Notes under the pieces: generated by a model
Told to the model about the DNA's origin: nothing
Seen by the model: the letters and a program-made list of their open reading frames with translations, nothing else
Database searches by the model: none
Program-made: the position numbers and the translations under genes
From: a virus
Direction: 5' to 3' (one strand)
Virus record (IMG/VR): IMGVR_UViG_3300017746_000178
Location: 1 to 22,836 of that record
DNA: 22,836 nt
Shown here: positions 6,455 through 16,200 of the stretch, in pieces
Numbering within the stretch: position 1 is the stretch's first letter
Layout: each line of letters begins with the position of its first letter

Positions 6455-7078
6455 ATGGCTATTCCTAGTTCTCCAACAACTGATCAACTAACTGCAGTAA
6501 ATGAGATCCTCATGTCTGTAGGCCAAGCTCCTGTCACTAAACTTGAAAACACCAACCCGGACGTTGCGCTTGCTTTTGAAACACTGACCAATGTGTCGCG
6601 TGAAGTGCAGGCTGAAGGCTGGACATTTAATAAAGAATATCACCTTAGTTCTTTTGTTCCTGATACAACTACAAAAGAAATCCTAGTACCTAGTGATGTG
6701 TTGCAGGTTGACCTGTCAAACCATCATGCAAACAAAAGCAAAGATGCTGTACAGCGTAAAGGTAAGTTGTACGATCGTCAGAATCATACTTATCAATGGA
6801 CTGAAACTCCCACTGTAGATGTTGTTTACTTCTACGACTGGGGTGATTTACCTAAACCTATTAGAGACTATGTTGTAGCACGCGCAGCATCAATCTTTTC
6901 TAGTCGAATTGTAGGAGACCCTACTCAATACCAACTACTCCAACAGAAGGAACAGTACAACCGAGCCATGGCTATGGAGTACGAATGTAACCAAGGTGAT
7001 TATTCATACTTTGGTGCACCTGAAGGTGGCGACTTCTATATCAGCTACGAACCTTACAAAGCTCTTTACCGATACTAA
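6455..7078 (+). CDS. Tail tubular protein A, T7 gp11 family (adaptor/gatekeeper)
   Basis: This protein forms the ring that joins the portal to the tail nozzle in podoviruses of this type. Its 207 residues compare with 196 in T7 gp11. Typical blocks are LTAVNEILMSVGQAPV near the N terminus, EVQAEGWTFNKE in the middle, the DWGDLPKPIRDYVVARAAS segment, and a Glu/Gln-rich helix QQKEQYNRAMAMEYECNQGD. It is the first gene after the MCP terminator; the 62-base gap holds only the terminator and a GAGATCTC palindrome (6444-6451). There is at best a weak GAG ribosome-binding match. The stop overlaps the tail tube B start as TAATG. Confidence 0.93.
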   Translation: MAIPSSPTTDQLTAVNEILMSVGQAPVTKLENTNPDVALAFETLTNVSREVQAEGWTFNKEYHLSSFVPDTTTKEILVPSDVLQVDLSNHHANKSKDAVQRKGKLYDRQNHTYQWTETPTVDVVYFYDWGDLPKPIRDYVVARAASIFSSRIVGDPTQYQLLQQKEQYNRAMAMEYECNQGDYSYFGAPEGGDFYISYEPYKALYRY

Positions 7079-9129
7079 TGGCAAACATCACTCAACAAAT
7101 ACCAAACTTTCTGGGTGGTGTTTCGACTCAACCTGATAACCAAAAATTACCTAACCAAGTTTCTGAAATCATCAATGGCTATCCAGATCCCACCTTTGGT
7201 CTAATTAAACGGCCAGGGTTTAGTTGGATTGCCAACCTTGGATCTGCTACTACTTATGCTACAGGCCATTGGTTTTACTATCGCTACTCAAGCACTGAAG
7301 CATATGTAGGTGTCATTAAGTCTCAGACTATCCAGCTGTGGAATACAAACGGAACAGCAGCGACCATGACAAATGGTACAGGGCAAGCCTATCTAAACAA
7401 TGGGCACAATGATTTTCATGTGGTCTCTAGACAAGATCAGGTCATCATTATTAATAAGACAGTAACTGCTGCTATGTCTTCTAGTACTGTAAGTGGTTCT
7501 GTATCTGCAACAGTAGACAGTGTTGCCAATCTTCCAGCTGCTAGTTCTAACAATGCTTCCATCATTAAAGTATCTAATACTTCTGCTGCTGCTGATGACT
7601 TCTATGTTCTTTCAGATGGAACAACATGGAATGAAACTGTTAAGCCTGGTGTTCCTGTAGGTTTAAATAATACTACTTTACCGCATAAGTTATCTCGAAC
7701 AGCTGTTAATGCATTCACCTTTTCAACTATTACATATGACGATAGAGCTGTAGGGGATGCTGTTACTAATCCTGAACCAGGGTTTATTGGGAAAAAAATT
7801 AACTATGCTTTCTTTGCTAACAACCGTCTTGGCCTGTTAGCCGGTGATGCTGTGATATTAAGCCAGCCTGCTAAAGGAGAGAACTTTTTTAATTTCTTTG
7901 TTAACTCAGCACAAGTACAGACTGATGCAGATCCTATTGACCTGAAGTGTGGAAGCAATAAACCTGTCACTTTGACAGCTGCTTTGCCTGTCACACAAGG
8001 TGTAGTTCTATTTAGTCAACAGCAACAATTTATGCTGTTTTCAGATTCAGCTGTGTTAACTCCTACCCTTGCTGTAATTAAATCTATATCTAATTACGAA
8101 GTTGATCCCGTTGTTCCCCCTGTAGAAAATGGTACTAGTATCACCTTTATCAATAAGACTACTGACTACTGCCGTGTGTTTGGAATGCAGACACAAGGAC
8201 AAGGTGCTAGCCCTTTATTTGTTGACTTAGGTAAGACTGTTACTCAATACATACCGCAGACAGTTTCTGCAATGTTCTCTGATACGCAAAACTCTTTCAT
8301 TGGTTTATATGGTCAGACTAGTAGCAAGGTTTATTTTTATAGGTCATACACAGAAGGACAACAGAACATCATGCGTGCATGGTATAGCTGGGATATGCCC
8401 GGTAATGTCCAGTTCTTTGTAACAGATACCGATTCTGTTATTTCTGTTGTTAAGGGTAACGGTCAAATGACCTTGGTTACCTCTCAACTAAATGCTTTAC
8501 CTACTAGCACTACAACTGTTAGTGGTAATTCATCGTTTGATTTTATGGTAGCTCCTACCAGTAAAACATATGATGTAACTACAAAGACTACAAAGTTATT
8601 TGTGCCCTTCGAGTTGCTTTCTAATCTGACTCCTGTATGTGTGCAAGACGCTACGTCTGGATCTACAGAGTCTGGTTTATTTCTGACACCAACGACTAGT
8701 GCAAGTGGAGGTAATCACTTTATTCTTACAGGTAAAGATTATACTTCTGTTAATTGGAAAGTTGGTTATAAGTTTAACTTTGACATTAAACTACCTAGGA
8801 TGTTTGTCCGTAATGGTGAACGTGTTGACTATACCGGATATTTAACAGTTGCACGCATGAAGTTCTCTATTGGTTTGTCCGGTGATGTTCAGTTTAAAAT
8901 TAAACCGAGAGAAGAAACTGAATTTGCAATCACTGGAGACATCTTTAATACTGGCTACTCACCACTAAACCAAGTACCTATTGAAGACAGTAATGTATTT
9001 ACTGTTCCAATCAATCAACGCAATAACAACTATACCCTTCGTGTATTTAGCGATACACCCTTTATTGTTTCCATGAACTCGGCTATGTGGGAGGGAAATT
9101 TTTCTACTAAATTTTATAGGAGAGCCTGA
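7078..9129 (+). CDS. Tail tubular protein B, T7 gp12 family (nozzle)
   Basis: This is the hexameric nozzle at the tail tip, contacting the fibres and forming the channel exit. Its 683 residues compare with 794 in T7 gp12. The N-terminal signature is clear: QQIPNFLGGVSTQPDNQKLP followed by NGYPDPTFGLIKRPG, the conserved T7-like entry. The middle has NRLGLLAGDAVILSQPAKGE and LFSQQQQFMLFSD, conserved nozzle beta-propeller segments. The C terminus is beta-rich and Thr/Ser-rich. It starts on the TAATG overlap with tail tube A and ends in TGATG overlap with the next gene. A good AGGAGAG ribosome-binding site for the next gene lies inside its last codons. Confidence 0.95.
   Translation: MANITQQIPNFLGGVSTQPDNQKLPNQVSEIINGYPDPTFGLIKRPGFSWIANLGSATTYATGHWFYYRYSSTEAYVGVIKSQTIQLWNTNGTAATMTNGTGQAYLNNGHNDFHVVSRQDQVIIINKTVTAAMSSSTVSGSVSATVDSVANLPAASSNNASIIKVSNTSAAADDFYVLSDGTTWNETVKPGVPVGLNNTTLPHKLSRTAVNAFTFSTITYDDRAVGDAVTNPEPGFIGKKINYAFFANNRLGLLAGDAVILSQPAKGENFFNFFVNSAQVQTDADPIDLKCGSNKPVTLTAALPVTQGVVLFSQQQQFMLFSDSAVLTPTLAVIKSISNYEVDPVVPPVENGTSITFINKTTDYCRVFGMQTQGQGASPLFVDLGKTVTQYIPQTVSAMFSDTQNSFIGLYGQTSSKVYFYRSYTEGQQNIMRAWYSWDMPGNVQFFVTDTDSVISVVKGNGQMTLVTSQLNALPTSTTTVSGNSSFDFMVAPTSKTYDVTTKTTKLFVPFELLSNLTPVCVQDATSGSTESGLFLTPTTSASGGNHFILTGKDYTSVNWKVGYKFNFDIKLPRMFVRNGERVDYTGYLTVARMKFSIGLSGDVQFKIKPREETEFAITGDIFNTGYSPLNQVPIEDSNVFTVPINQRNNNYTLRVFSDTPFIVSMNSAMWEGNFSTKFYRRA
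9118..9124 (+). promoter_or_regulatory. Strong Shine-Dalgarno AGGAGAG for the gene at 9129
   Basis: AGGAGAG sits four bases before the ATG at 9129. It is the clearest Shine-Dalgarno site among the structural genes of this window, most of which start on overlaps or with no such motif, and it fixes this start. Confidence 0.7.
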
Positions 9130-10382
9130 TGACTAGTGCATTGAAAAAAATGCGTCAGTTTAATAGAGCTGTAGCGCAAAAACAGTACGAAACTAATTTA
9201 AACAATTTCTATTCTCAGGAGTTTCAGAATAAGGTCAAAAAGGATCTTACTGATTCTCAGGCTAAGGATACCTGGAAACGCAATATGCAGATCCGGGACA
9301 TTCAAGAGAATGCCAAACTTGAGGCTTACGAAAAGTCTGAAAAAACTTTTGTAGATCAACTTGTATTTAATGAAGAAGCTGCAAAGGTTGCACGTGAAGG
9401 TGAACAACGTGTATTTCAGGAACGTATTCTCGAAACTGCATTTCAAACTGATGAACTAAACCTTCAATTCGAGCAGCAAGTAACTAAAAGTAAGTTTGAC
9501 TATGACCAGCAAGATCAGAATATTAAAAATGCTATAACTGATTTTGAGACTAATCAAGCTTTAATTGACCTTCAAACTGATAAGTCAAAAAGTGATGTTA
9601 ATTTTAGTCTAAAGCAAGCTGATCAAAAAGAAGCTAACGCTAGAGCTGATTCAAACATCAAACAAAACCAAACCCGGATTGAATCTCTACAGGAAACTGG
9701 TCAAGTTAGAGCACAAGGTCGTCGTGGCAACTCAGCCGCTAAAGCCTTGCAATCAATTACAGCGTTGTCTGGTGTTAACTCAGCTCTGATTGCTGACCAA
9801 CTTACACGCTCTGAACTTTCTATTAATACAGATAGGGAGATTCTTAAAGCTACATACAATAAGGATACTGAGTCTGGGTTTGCTTTGCGTCAGCAAAAGG
9901 TATCAACTAGACAAGCTTCTAACAAGAAAACTCAAACTGTTGAATCTGCAGAAAGATCTAAATCTTTTGTTGCTGAAACATTGGGTATGTCAGAAGAACA
10001 GTTTAATATGTCTCGTGAGCAACTAGGTAACTCATTACTTAGTGCAGCTGATACCTATGAAGCTAACCTTAAAAAGGTTAACCGTCAGAAATATGCTGCT
10101 GACCTTCAAACATACGCTAATCGTCAACTCAAACCACGAGTTGCTCTTCCGTATCCGAAGCCGTTTGAGTCAGAAATGCCTATTAATATCATGCCACCTC
10201 GTCCTATTGAACCCGTTCGAGGCGCTGGTGCAACTGGTCAAGCTACTGGTTCTAGTACTGCAGGCATTATCACTGGTGTTGCCGGAACAGTTGCTAGTGT
10301 TGCCGCAGCCTTTGGACCTGCTGGTGCACCTGTAGCTGCTGGCGCTGCAATCGTTGGTGGCATTGCTTCTATATTTAGTTAA
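9129..10382 (+). CDS. Internal virion (ejection) protein, T7 gp14-like
   Basis: A 417-residue protein placed where T7 encodes gp14, the smallest ejection protein, which inserts into the host outer membrane during DNA entry. Residues from about 15 to 330 are highly charged and Gln/Lys/Glu-rich, probably long alpha-helical coiled coil. Around residues 195-225 is GRRGNSAAKALQSITALSG, a segment recurring in phage gp14-like proteins. The C-terminal 40 residues (from about 378) are Gly/Ala/Val-rich and hydrophobic (GIITGVAGTVASVAAAFG, then AAIVGGIASIFS), suitable for membrane insertion. It is about twice the length of T7 gp14 (196 residues). The TGATG overlap with tail tube B and the gene order support the call. 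Confidence 0.75.
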   Translation: MTSALKKMRQFNRAVAQKQYETNLNNFYSQEFQNKVKKDLTDSQAKDTWKRNMQIRDIQENAKLEAYEKSEKTFVDQLVFNEEAAKVAREGEQRVFQERILETAFQTDELNLQFEQQVTKSKFDYDQQDQNIKNAITDFETNQALIDLQTDKSKSDVNFSLKQADQKEANARADSNIKQNQTRIESLQETGQVRAQGRRGNSAAKALQSITALSGVNSALIADQLTRSELSINTDREILKATYNKDTESGFALRQQKVSTRQASNKKTQTVESAERSKSFVAETLGMSEEQFNMSREQLGNSLLSAADTYEANLKKVNRQKYAADLQTYANRQLKPRVALPYPKPFESEMPINIMPPRPIEPVRGAGATGQATGSSTAGIITGVAGTVASVAAAFGPAGAPVAAGAAIVGGIASIFS

Positions 10383-10391
10383 GTATTAATT

Positions 10392-13232
10392 ATGTCAAAA
10401 TTTCGTGGGTACGCCCAAGGTGAGGGCTTTGAACCAATTAAAGCACCTGACACTTCACAACGAATTCTAAATCGAGCTGACGATACTATACGTGGTATCA
10501 GGGAAGTTCGAGATGCAGATATTGCTAATACTGCCGCTTATCTCAATTCTTTCAATGAAAAGATGGAGGCTGAGCGGGAAAGTTTTAGTAACTATTCCAA
10601 ACTGCTACAACTAAACGATAAGACCAAAAGAGATGCTGTTGAAATACGTGCACAGCAAAACGCTGAACGTCAGCAACAATTAGGAGCTAACCGTGCAGGT
10701 ATTTATAAAGCAGTAGCTGGTCTAAGTGCTCAGGCTGCCGGGATGATTTCTAAGTACAGAGAGGATAAGTACCAATCTGATTACGACGAACATCTTTATC
10801 GGTTGTACACACAAGGACCATCTGAGCAAAGTGACGCTGCTGGATACATTGCTGATAAGTACACGATGTATAACCTGCAAATGACTGACATCAGTCGTCT
10901 TGGTGGCGCTGCTGCTGCAGAAGCTAATGGTTCTAGTCCTATACAGACTGCTGAGTTACGCTCGCAAGCGCATGGCCTTAATACAGCTGAGCTACATGCA
11001 CAAGCTGATTTTATGGCACAACGTTGGCCGATGTTTTTACAGCAGTCCTTTATGAATGATAAAGAAACTCAAGTTAAACTTTATGGTCCTAATGGTGCTT
11101 TTCGTACTGGCACTCCTAGTGACGCTCATTCAAGTAAAGATAAGGCACTTGTAGCGCAACAGCTATTAAAAAAGCATATTCAAGATAATGGCTTTTATGG
11201 TAAGAGCCCTGCTTTTTTGACTGATGCTTTGACTAAAATGTCTCAAGGTACTAATCAGATTGTTGCTTCTGCAATGACAAGCGAAGTAAGCCTTCAACGT
11301 CAACAGCAGATTGATAAAGTTGAAACTAAATTTCGTAGTAGTGATGGTAATGCCGCTCAGCGGTTTCACTTCGCGTATAACTATATTTCTAACATACATC
11401 CAGGTCAGCAGGCGGCTGCTAGAGAAAGGTTGTTTAAAATCATGCATGATCAGCGCCAAATTATAAATGGTGTTGTTGTAGGAATGAGTGACGAGGAAGT
11501 TTCTGAAATTATGAATTCTTCTTTCTCACACCAACCTGATAAGTCTCTTGCACAATTATTTCCTGGTGAACTGTTAAAAATAGATAAAGCGAGGAGGAAT
11601 ACACGAGAGCAACTCCATACAGCTGAAGTTACTCAGCGCAGACATGCTATTGAAAAAGATCTAATTAATTTAAAAAATACCGTTAAAGATGATTTGCTTG
11701 GAGATCGAACTTTAGATTTAAATGATGAAAATATTACTGAGATGGTTAAAAGGTATCAGCAACTCGGACCTGATTATAGTGAACAGATTGCCTTTTTAGA
11801 AAGCCTGCGCGACAAGACATACCAAGCAATTAATGCAGCTCCTGTCATTGCTGACATTGAAAACAAAATTTTGCATGGCAACATCTCACCTGACACCATT
11901 ATGGATAATCAGAGAATTCCTCCAGATGAGCGTGTCAGATTGATGAAACTAGCTGATAAATCTGATAAAACTAATCCGTCAGATTCTTTGATGGATGATG
12001 CTAAGGAAGTTATTCAGGAACGTTTAAGCTCTAGAGCCAAGACTAAAGGAGCTAAATCTATTCATTATTCTCTTGGTGTTATGAGGCGTCATGCTTTAAG
12101 TGAGTTTCGTTTAGCGTATAAACGTGAAATGGAAAATACTAATGATTCGTCTACTGCTTATACCAACGCAATAAGTTCTTTCATTAATGAATTTAAAGAC
12201 GAAGAAGGTAAATATGGCATTGTAAATAACCAAGATATAATAAATGCACTCAAAGCTGGCAAACCATTTGACTCAGGTACATTTAGAAATTATACCAATC
12301 ACGACGCTAAAGCTGTAACCCCAGAAACTACAATTAGTGAAATACAAACTCTTCTTAGCGGTAATCCTGCTGCTATCAATACCTCTATTATTGCGGAGCC
12401 AGTTCTTAAAAAAGTAATTACGCAGTACAACAATGGTCAAAAACATTCTTTAATTCCTCAGCTACAAATTATCCAAAAAACAGTGACTAAGCCTAATGGT
12501 GATCGCTATTCTTATGCTGAATTATTAGAGAAACAGTTTAACGCTACTGAAGGTTTAGATATACCGGAAGGTTTGGGTACTGCACTAAAATTTGAAAACT
12601 CAATTCCCAGTAGTTATAAAAAATTTGGACTTTATCCTAGCGCTACCAATAGCGATATTATGATTATGGCGTCTGGATCGCCTTCAGTTTATAGCCGTAA
12701 TTTTGAAATTAGTAATGACCAAGTTAGGGCTTTAAATGTCCTAGCTAAATATGAGTCATCTGCTTATATACAAAATTATGATGGTGGCTACAATGCCATG
12801 AATCAAGGCGGAACTAAAGAAGGCCGTGAAGCCATCAATCCTGGTCATAGCACAGTTCTTTTAGGTAAACTTTTAACTGATATGACTATTGGTGAAGTTA
12901 TCCAAGCACAAAAAAATGGTCGATTACATGCTGCTGGACGCTATCAATTTACTAATAATACTGGTACTTTAGACGATACAATTAAGCTGGCTGGGGGCAT
13001 TTCACTTAATTCAAAATTTGACGCAAAGACCCAAGACTTTTTAGCTCTTACTCTTATGCGTTCTCGTGGTATTACACCTTGGATTGGTCCTGTTGACTAC
13101 GCATCCCCAGATGAACGTCAACTAATTGAAAGTGCCAGATCACAACCTATCAGCTTTGGCCCTTCTGTCTGGGCACAGGGTGACAACATGAACCCTGAAC
13201 TTGTAAAGCGTAAATTAGCAGGTGCTAAATGA
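10392..13232 (+). CDS. Internal virion protein, gp15-like, with C-terminal muramidase-like domain
   Basis: A 946-residue protein in the T7 gp15 position (747 residues in T7), part of the internal core that is ejected and builds a channel across the periplasm. The first ~700 residues are helical and charged, without catalytic motifs I can recognise. From about residue 773 it resembles phage lambda R-type lysozyme folds: a candidate catalytic Glu788 in LAKYESSAYIQNYDGGY, then a helical MTIGEVIQAQ segment, AAGRYQF (847-853), and FDAKTQDFLALTLM with RG. Lambda R has SEGTDN, AGRYQL and SPKSQDAVAL with ERG in the same order. A peptidoglycan-cutting activity for DNA injection is therefore likely. 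In T7 this activity is at the N terminus of gp16. The stop overlaps the next start as ATGA. The gp15 assignment rests on order; the enzyme domain on motifs. Confidence 0.82.
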   Translation: MSKFRGYAQGEGFEPIKAPDTSQRILNRADDTIRGIREVRDADIANTAAYLNSFNEKMEAERESFSNYSKLLQLNDKTKRDAVEIRAQQNAERQQQLGANRAGIYKAVAGLSAQAAGMISKYREDKYQSDYDEHLYRLYTQGPSEQSDAAGYIADKYTMYNLQMTDISRLGGAAAAEANGSSPIQTAELRSQAHGLNTAELHAQADFMAQRWPMFLQQSFMNDKETQVKLYGPNGAFRTGTPSDAHSSKDKALVAQQLLKKHIQDNGFYGKSPAFLTDALTKMSQGTNQIVASAMTSEVSLQRQQQIDKVETKFRSSDGNAAQRFHFAYNYISNIHPGQQAAARERLFKIMHDQRQIINGVVVGMSDEEVSEIMNSSFSHQPDKSLAQLFPGELLKIDKARRNTREQLHTAEVTQRRHAIEKDLINLKNTVKDDLLGDRTLDLNDENITEMVKRYQQLGPDYSEQIAFLESLRDKTYQAINAAPVIADIENKILHGNISPDTIMDNQRIPPDERVRLMKLADKSDKTNPSDSLMDDAKEVIQERLSSRAKTKGAKSIHYSLGVMRRHALSEFRLAYKREMENTNDSSTAYTNAISSFINEFKDEEGKYGIVNNQDIINALKAGKPFDSGTFRNYTNHDAKAVTPETTISEIQTLLSGNPAAINTSIIAEPVLKKVITQYNNGQKHSLIPQLQIIQKTVTKPNGDRYSYAELLEKQFNATEGLDIPEGLGTALKFENSIPSSYKKFGLYPSATNSDIMIMASGSPSVYSRNFEISNDQVRALNVLAKYESSAYIQNYDGGYNAMNQGGTKEGREAINPGHSTVLLGKLLTDMTIGEVIQAQKNGRLHAAGRYQFTNNTGTLDDTIKLAGGISLNSKFDAKTQDFLALTLMRSRGITPWIGPVDYASPDERQLIESARSQPISFGPSVWAQGDNMNPELVKRKLAGAK

Positions 13233-16200
13233 ATATCAACGAACAATTTGGACAAATAGGATATGATCCTTCTGATGAGGTTGAACAACGTTTTGAAGCT
13301 CACCGAGCGGAAGAACAACGTCAGGCTGCTTTAGAAGAAGAGAACAAATTAAAAGCAGAAAAGGAAGAAGCCAAAGCTACTGCTGCAAAAGAGGCGCAAG
13401 CCAAAGAAGACAGTAAGCATCTTGGCGACAAGATCTTAGACACACCAGTTGTAGGTCAAGTGGCAAGTGTTGGTGCTGGTGTCCTTGATACTGCCTTCGA
13501 CGTTGGTGGTCTAGTACCGTGGCTTAAGCCTGCAGATGAATGGTGGGATACTCACCATGGTAGAGATAAAGAAGACAACCCACTTAACAAATTCATTCGA
13601 GATGCTTCAGGCATTATTGTTCCTGCTCTTACTGGCGGTGGCATTATTGCTAAGGGGCTTCAGGGAGCTGCAGCAGTAGGTAAGCTTGGAAGGGGTGTGC
13701 AGGCTGCTTCTGCTTTGACTCGTACCAAAGTAGTAGGTCGCATTGCTGTTGACCTAGGTGTCAGTACAGCAATTGAAGCTACTTCTGAACAAACTGATGA
13801 AGCAGGTAACGTTGCAACTGCACTTGAAGAAGTTTTAGGTACACAGATTCCTTGGGCTAGCCGCGACGGTGAAAGTCCTGATGTAATCAAAGCAAAAAAT
13901 ATTTGGGAAAGTGTTGCCATCGGTGGCTTTACTGGTCTTTTAGATGCTTTCTTTTCTCTCAAGGCTGCTACTAAACTAATCCCCAAAGATGAGGCAGCAA
14001 AGGTTGTCCTTGACGATCGTCTTGCAAAAGAATCTAAGGAACTAATGGCTGCTGATGGTGATGAGCTAGTAGCAAAAGTTGAATCTGCAAGAACTTCTAG
14101 AGAAGCAGCTATTACAGATGAAGCAGAAAAAAGGTTTAATGTAACTGGTGGTCAGGATTATGACCCTTATGTTAACGAACCACACCTTTCTACTGATCGT
14201 CCAATGCCTAACTGGGACGCTGATCCAATCTTAGCCAAAGTTGATTACGTTCGTATGGCAAAAAATATTGATGTGTCTGACGGTAGAGCTAGAGCAGTCG
14301 TTACTGATTCCTATAAAAAAGAGCTTTTAAACTCTGATGCTGCTGGGCGTAATGTAATGCTTGATAGGCTTACTGCTAAAGCTAGTCCTAAATTTAATGC
14401 TGTTGTTAAGACAGCTAAAGGTGCTGTAACAATCACGGCTAACGAACAAGATTTAGCAGTTCAAGAGCTTACTCGTGCTGTTACTAGAGTTGATCCTAAA
14501 GAAATGGAAGTTCTAGTTAAGCAGATGCTTGGGTTTACAGAAGAGCAACTAGTTGACGGTGGTAAGAAATTTAAGACGCTAAACGTAGCTAGCGCTAAAA
14601 AAGCAACTGAAGTGCTGATGCGTGGCTTAGAAATTATTGATCCCCAAAAGTTAAAAGCCTCAGCTATGGTTGTCAACCAATCAGCTGGTGATGCAGCAGA
14701 TGTTTCTACTGCGATTGGTAAGATGGATAATCTAAATACTACGAGTCAGCAAGAACTAGCCATTGATAATTTATCAATTTTATTACGTGAAGTTGGTATT
14801 CATAATTCTATTAATGGTACGCGACTTCAAGCTACTAAACAACTTAAGTTAGCTCAGCAACAAAAGAAACTTGATACATCTTGGTGGAAAAATCAAGTTG
14901 ATTCATTCGATGAAAAAGTTGCCGAAAGAACTAGAAATGCTCAAAAAGTTGCTTCTACTCTTAAAGAAGTAGCAAAGGTTAACCCAGAATACCTTAAACC
15001 TCTTTACCGGGAGATTGCTAAAACAGGTGGCCGTGTTCACGATATTCACTCTCTTAATAAGTTAGTTGAAAACCGCTTAGGTTTTATTAAAAAAGCTTTT
15101 GTTGATGGTGACTCTGAGATGCCATCTAACCTTGTACGTGAATTGCAAACAGCACGTTATAACAGCGTTTTGACTGGCCTTGCACCTATACGTGCCGCTA
15201 GTGGTGCCGCTATTTCATTGATTGGTAAACCTCTCACTGTGTTTGCTGGTTCAGCCGGTGGAAAATTATCCGGTACTGCTGAAGGTGCTGCAGCTTGGAA
15301 ACGTGCAATGTACACCTACGGCGGTGTTACAGAAAACTTTCAGCGTGCATTTAAAAACCTTCAATCTGAATGGAAGTTTGCTCTTGAAAATCCGCGTACA
15401 TATGGCAGTGGAATGCGGCAAGATCTTAAATTTAATGCTTTAGATGACTACGAAACTCTGGAAGAGCTTTCAGAGTCTTGGCACAAAAATAAAGAATACG
15501 GCAAAGTAGCTATTTGGAATTTGACTAAGGCTGTTTCGCGCATGAATGATGGTGTTATTCCTAGGTTTGGCATCAACGCAATGCGAGCAATTGATGGTTT
15601 TACTCAATCATTTACTGGAAGCATGGCAGCAAGAGCTAAGGCTTATGATGCACTATTTAGTGAAAGCAATGGTGTTTATAACGATCTTGACTTTCAAAAG
15701 ATGCAGCGTAACATCTATGATGATATGTTTAATGCAGACGGTGGCCCAAAAACTAGCAAAGGTTTTGAAGCTAAATTATATGCAGAAAATGCTGCCGGTG
15801 AAATTAATTTAAACTTAGATGTTGCAGTCGTTGATTCCTTGGAAAATGCGATGAAAAATTTTCCGGTCTTAAAGTCAATCTTTATGTTCCCTAGGACTGG
15901 TGTTAACGCCTTGCAACTTGCTGCAACATTTAGTCCTGGCAATACTATTACAACTATCACAAACGGTAGACTAAACCTTGCACTTGGGAAAGCTCGCCGT
16001 GTTCTAACTGCTGAAACAAAAGAGCAAATTCGTGATGTTTTATCTGAACATGGTCTTGCTGGTTTTAATGATGAATTAGCTTTTCGTCAACTTAAGTCTG
16101 AATACATCGGTCGTCACACCATGGGAAGTGCCGTAACTATGGGCGCTGCACTTATGGCAGCTAACGGAATGATGACAGGATCAGGTCCACAGGATGCTGC

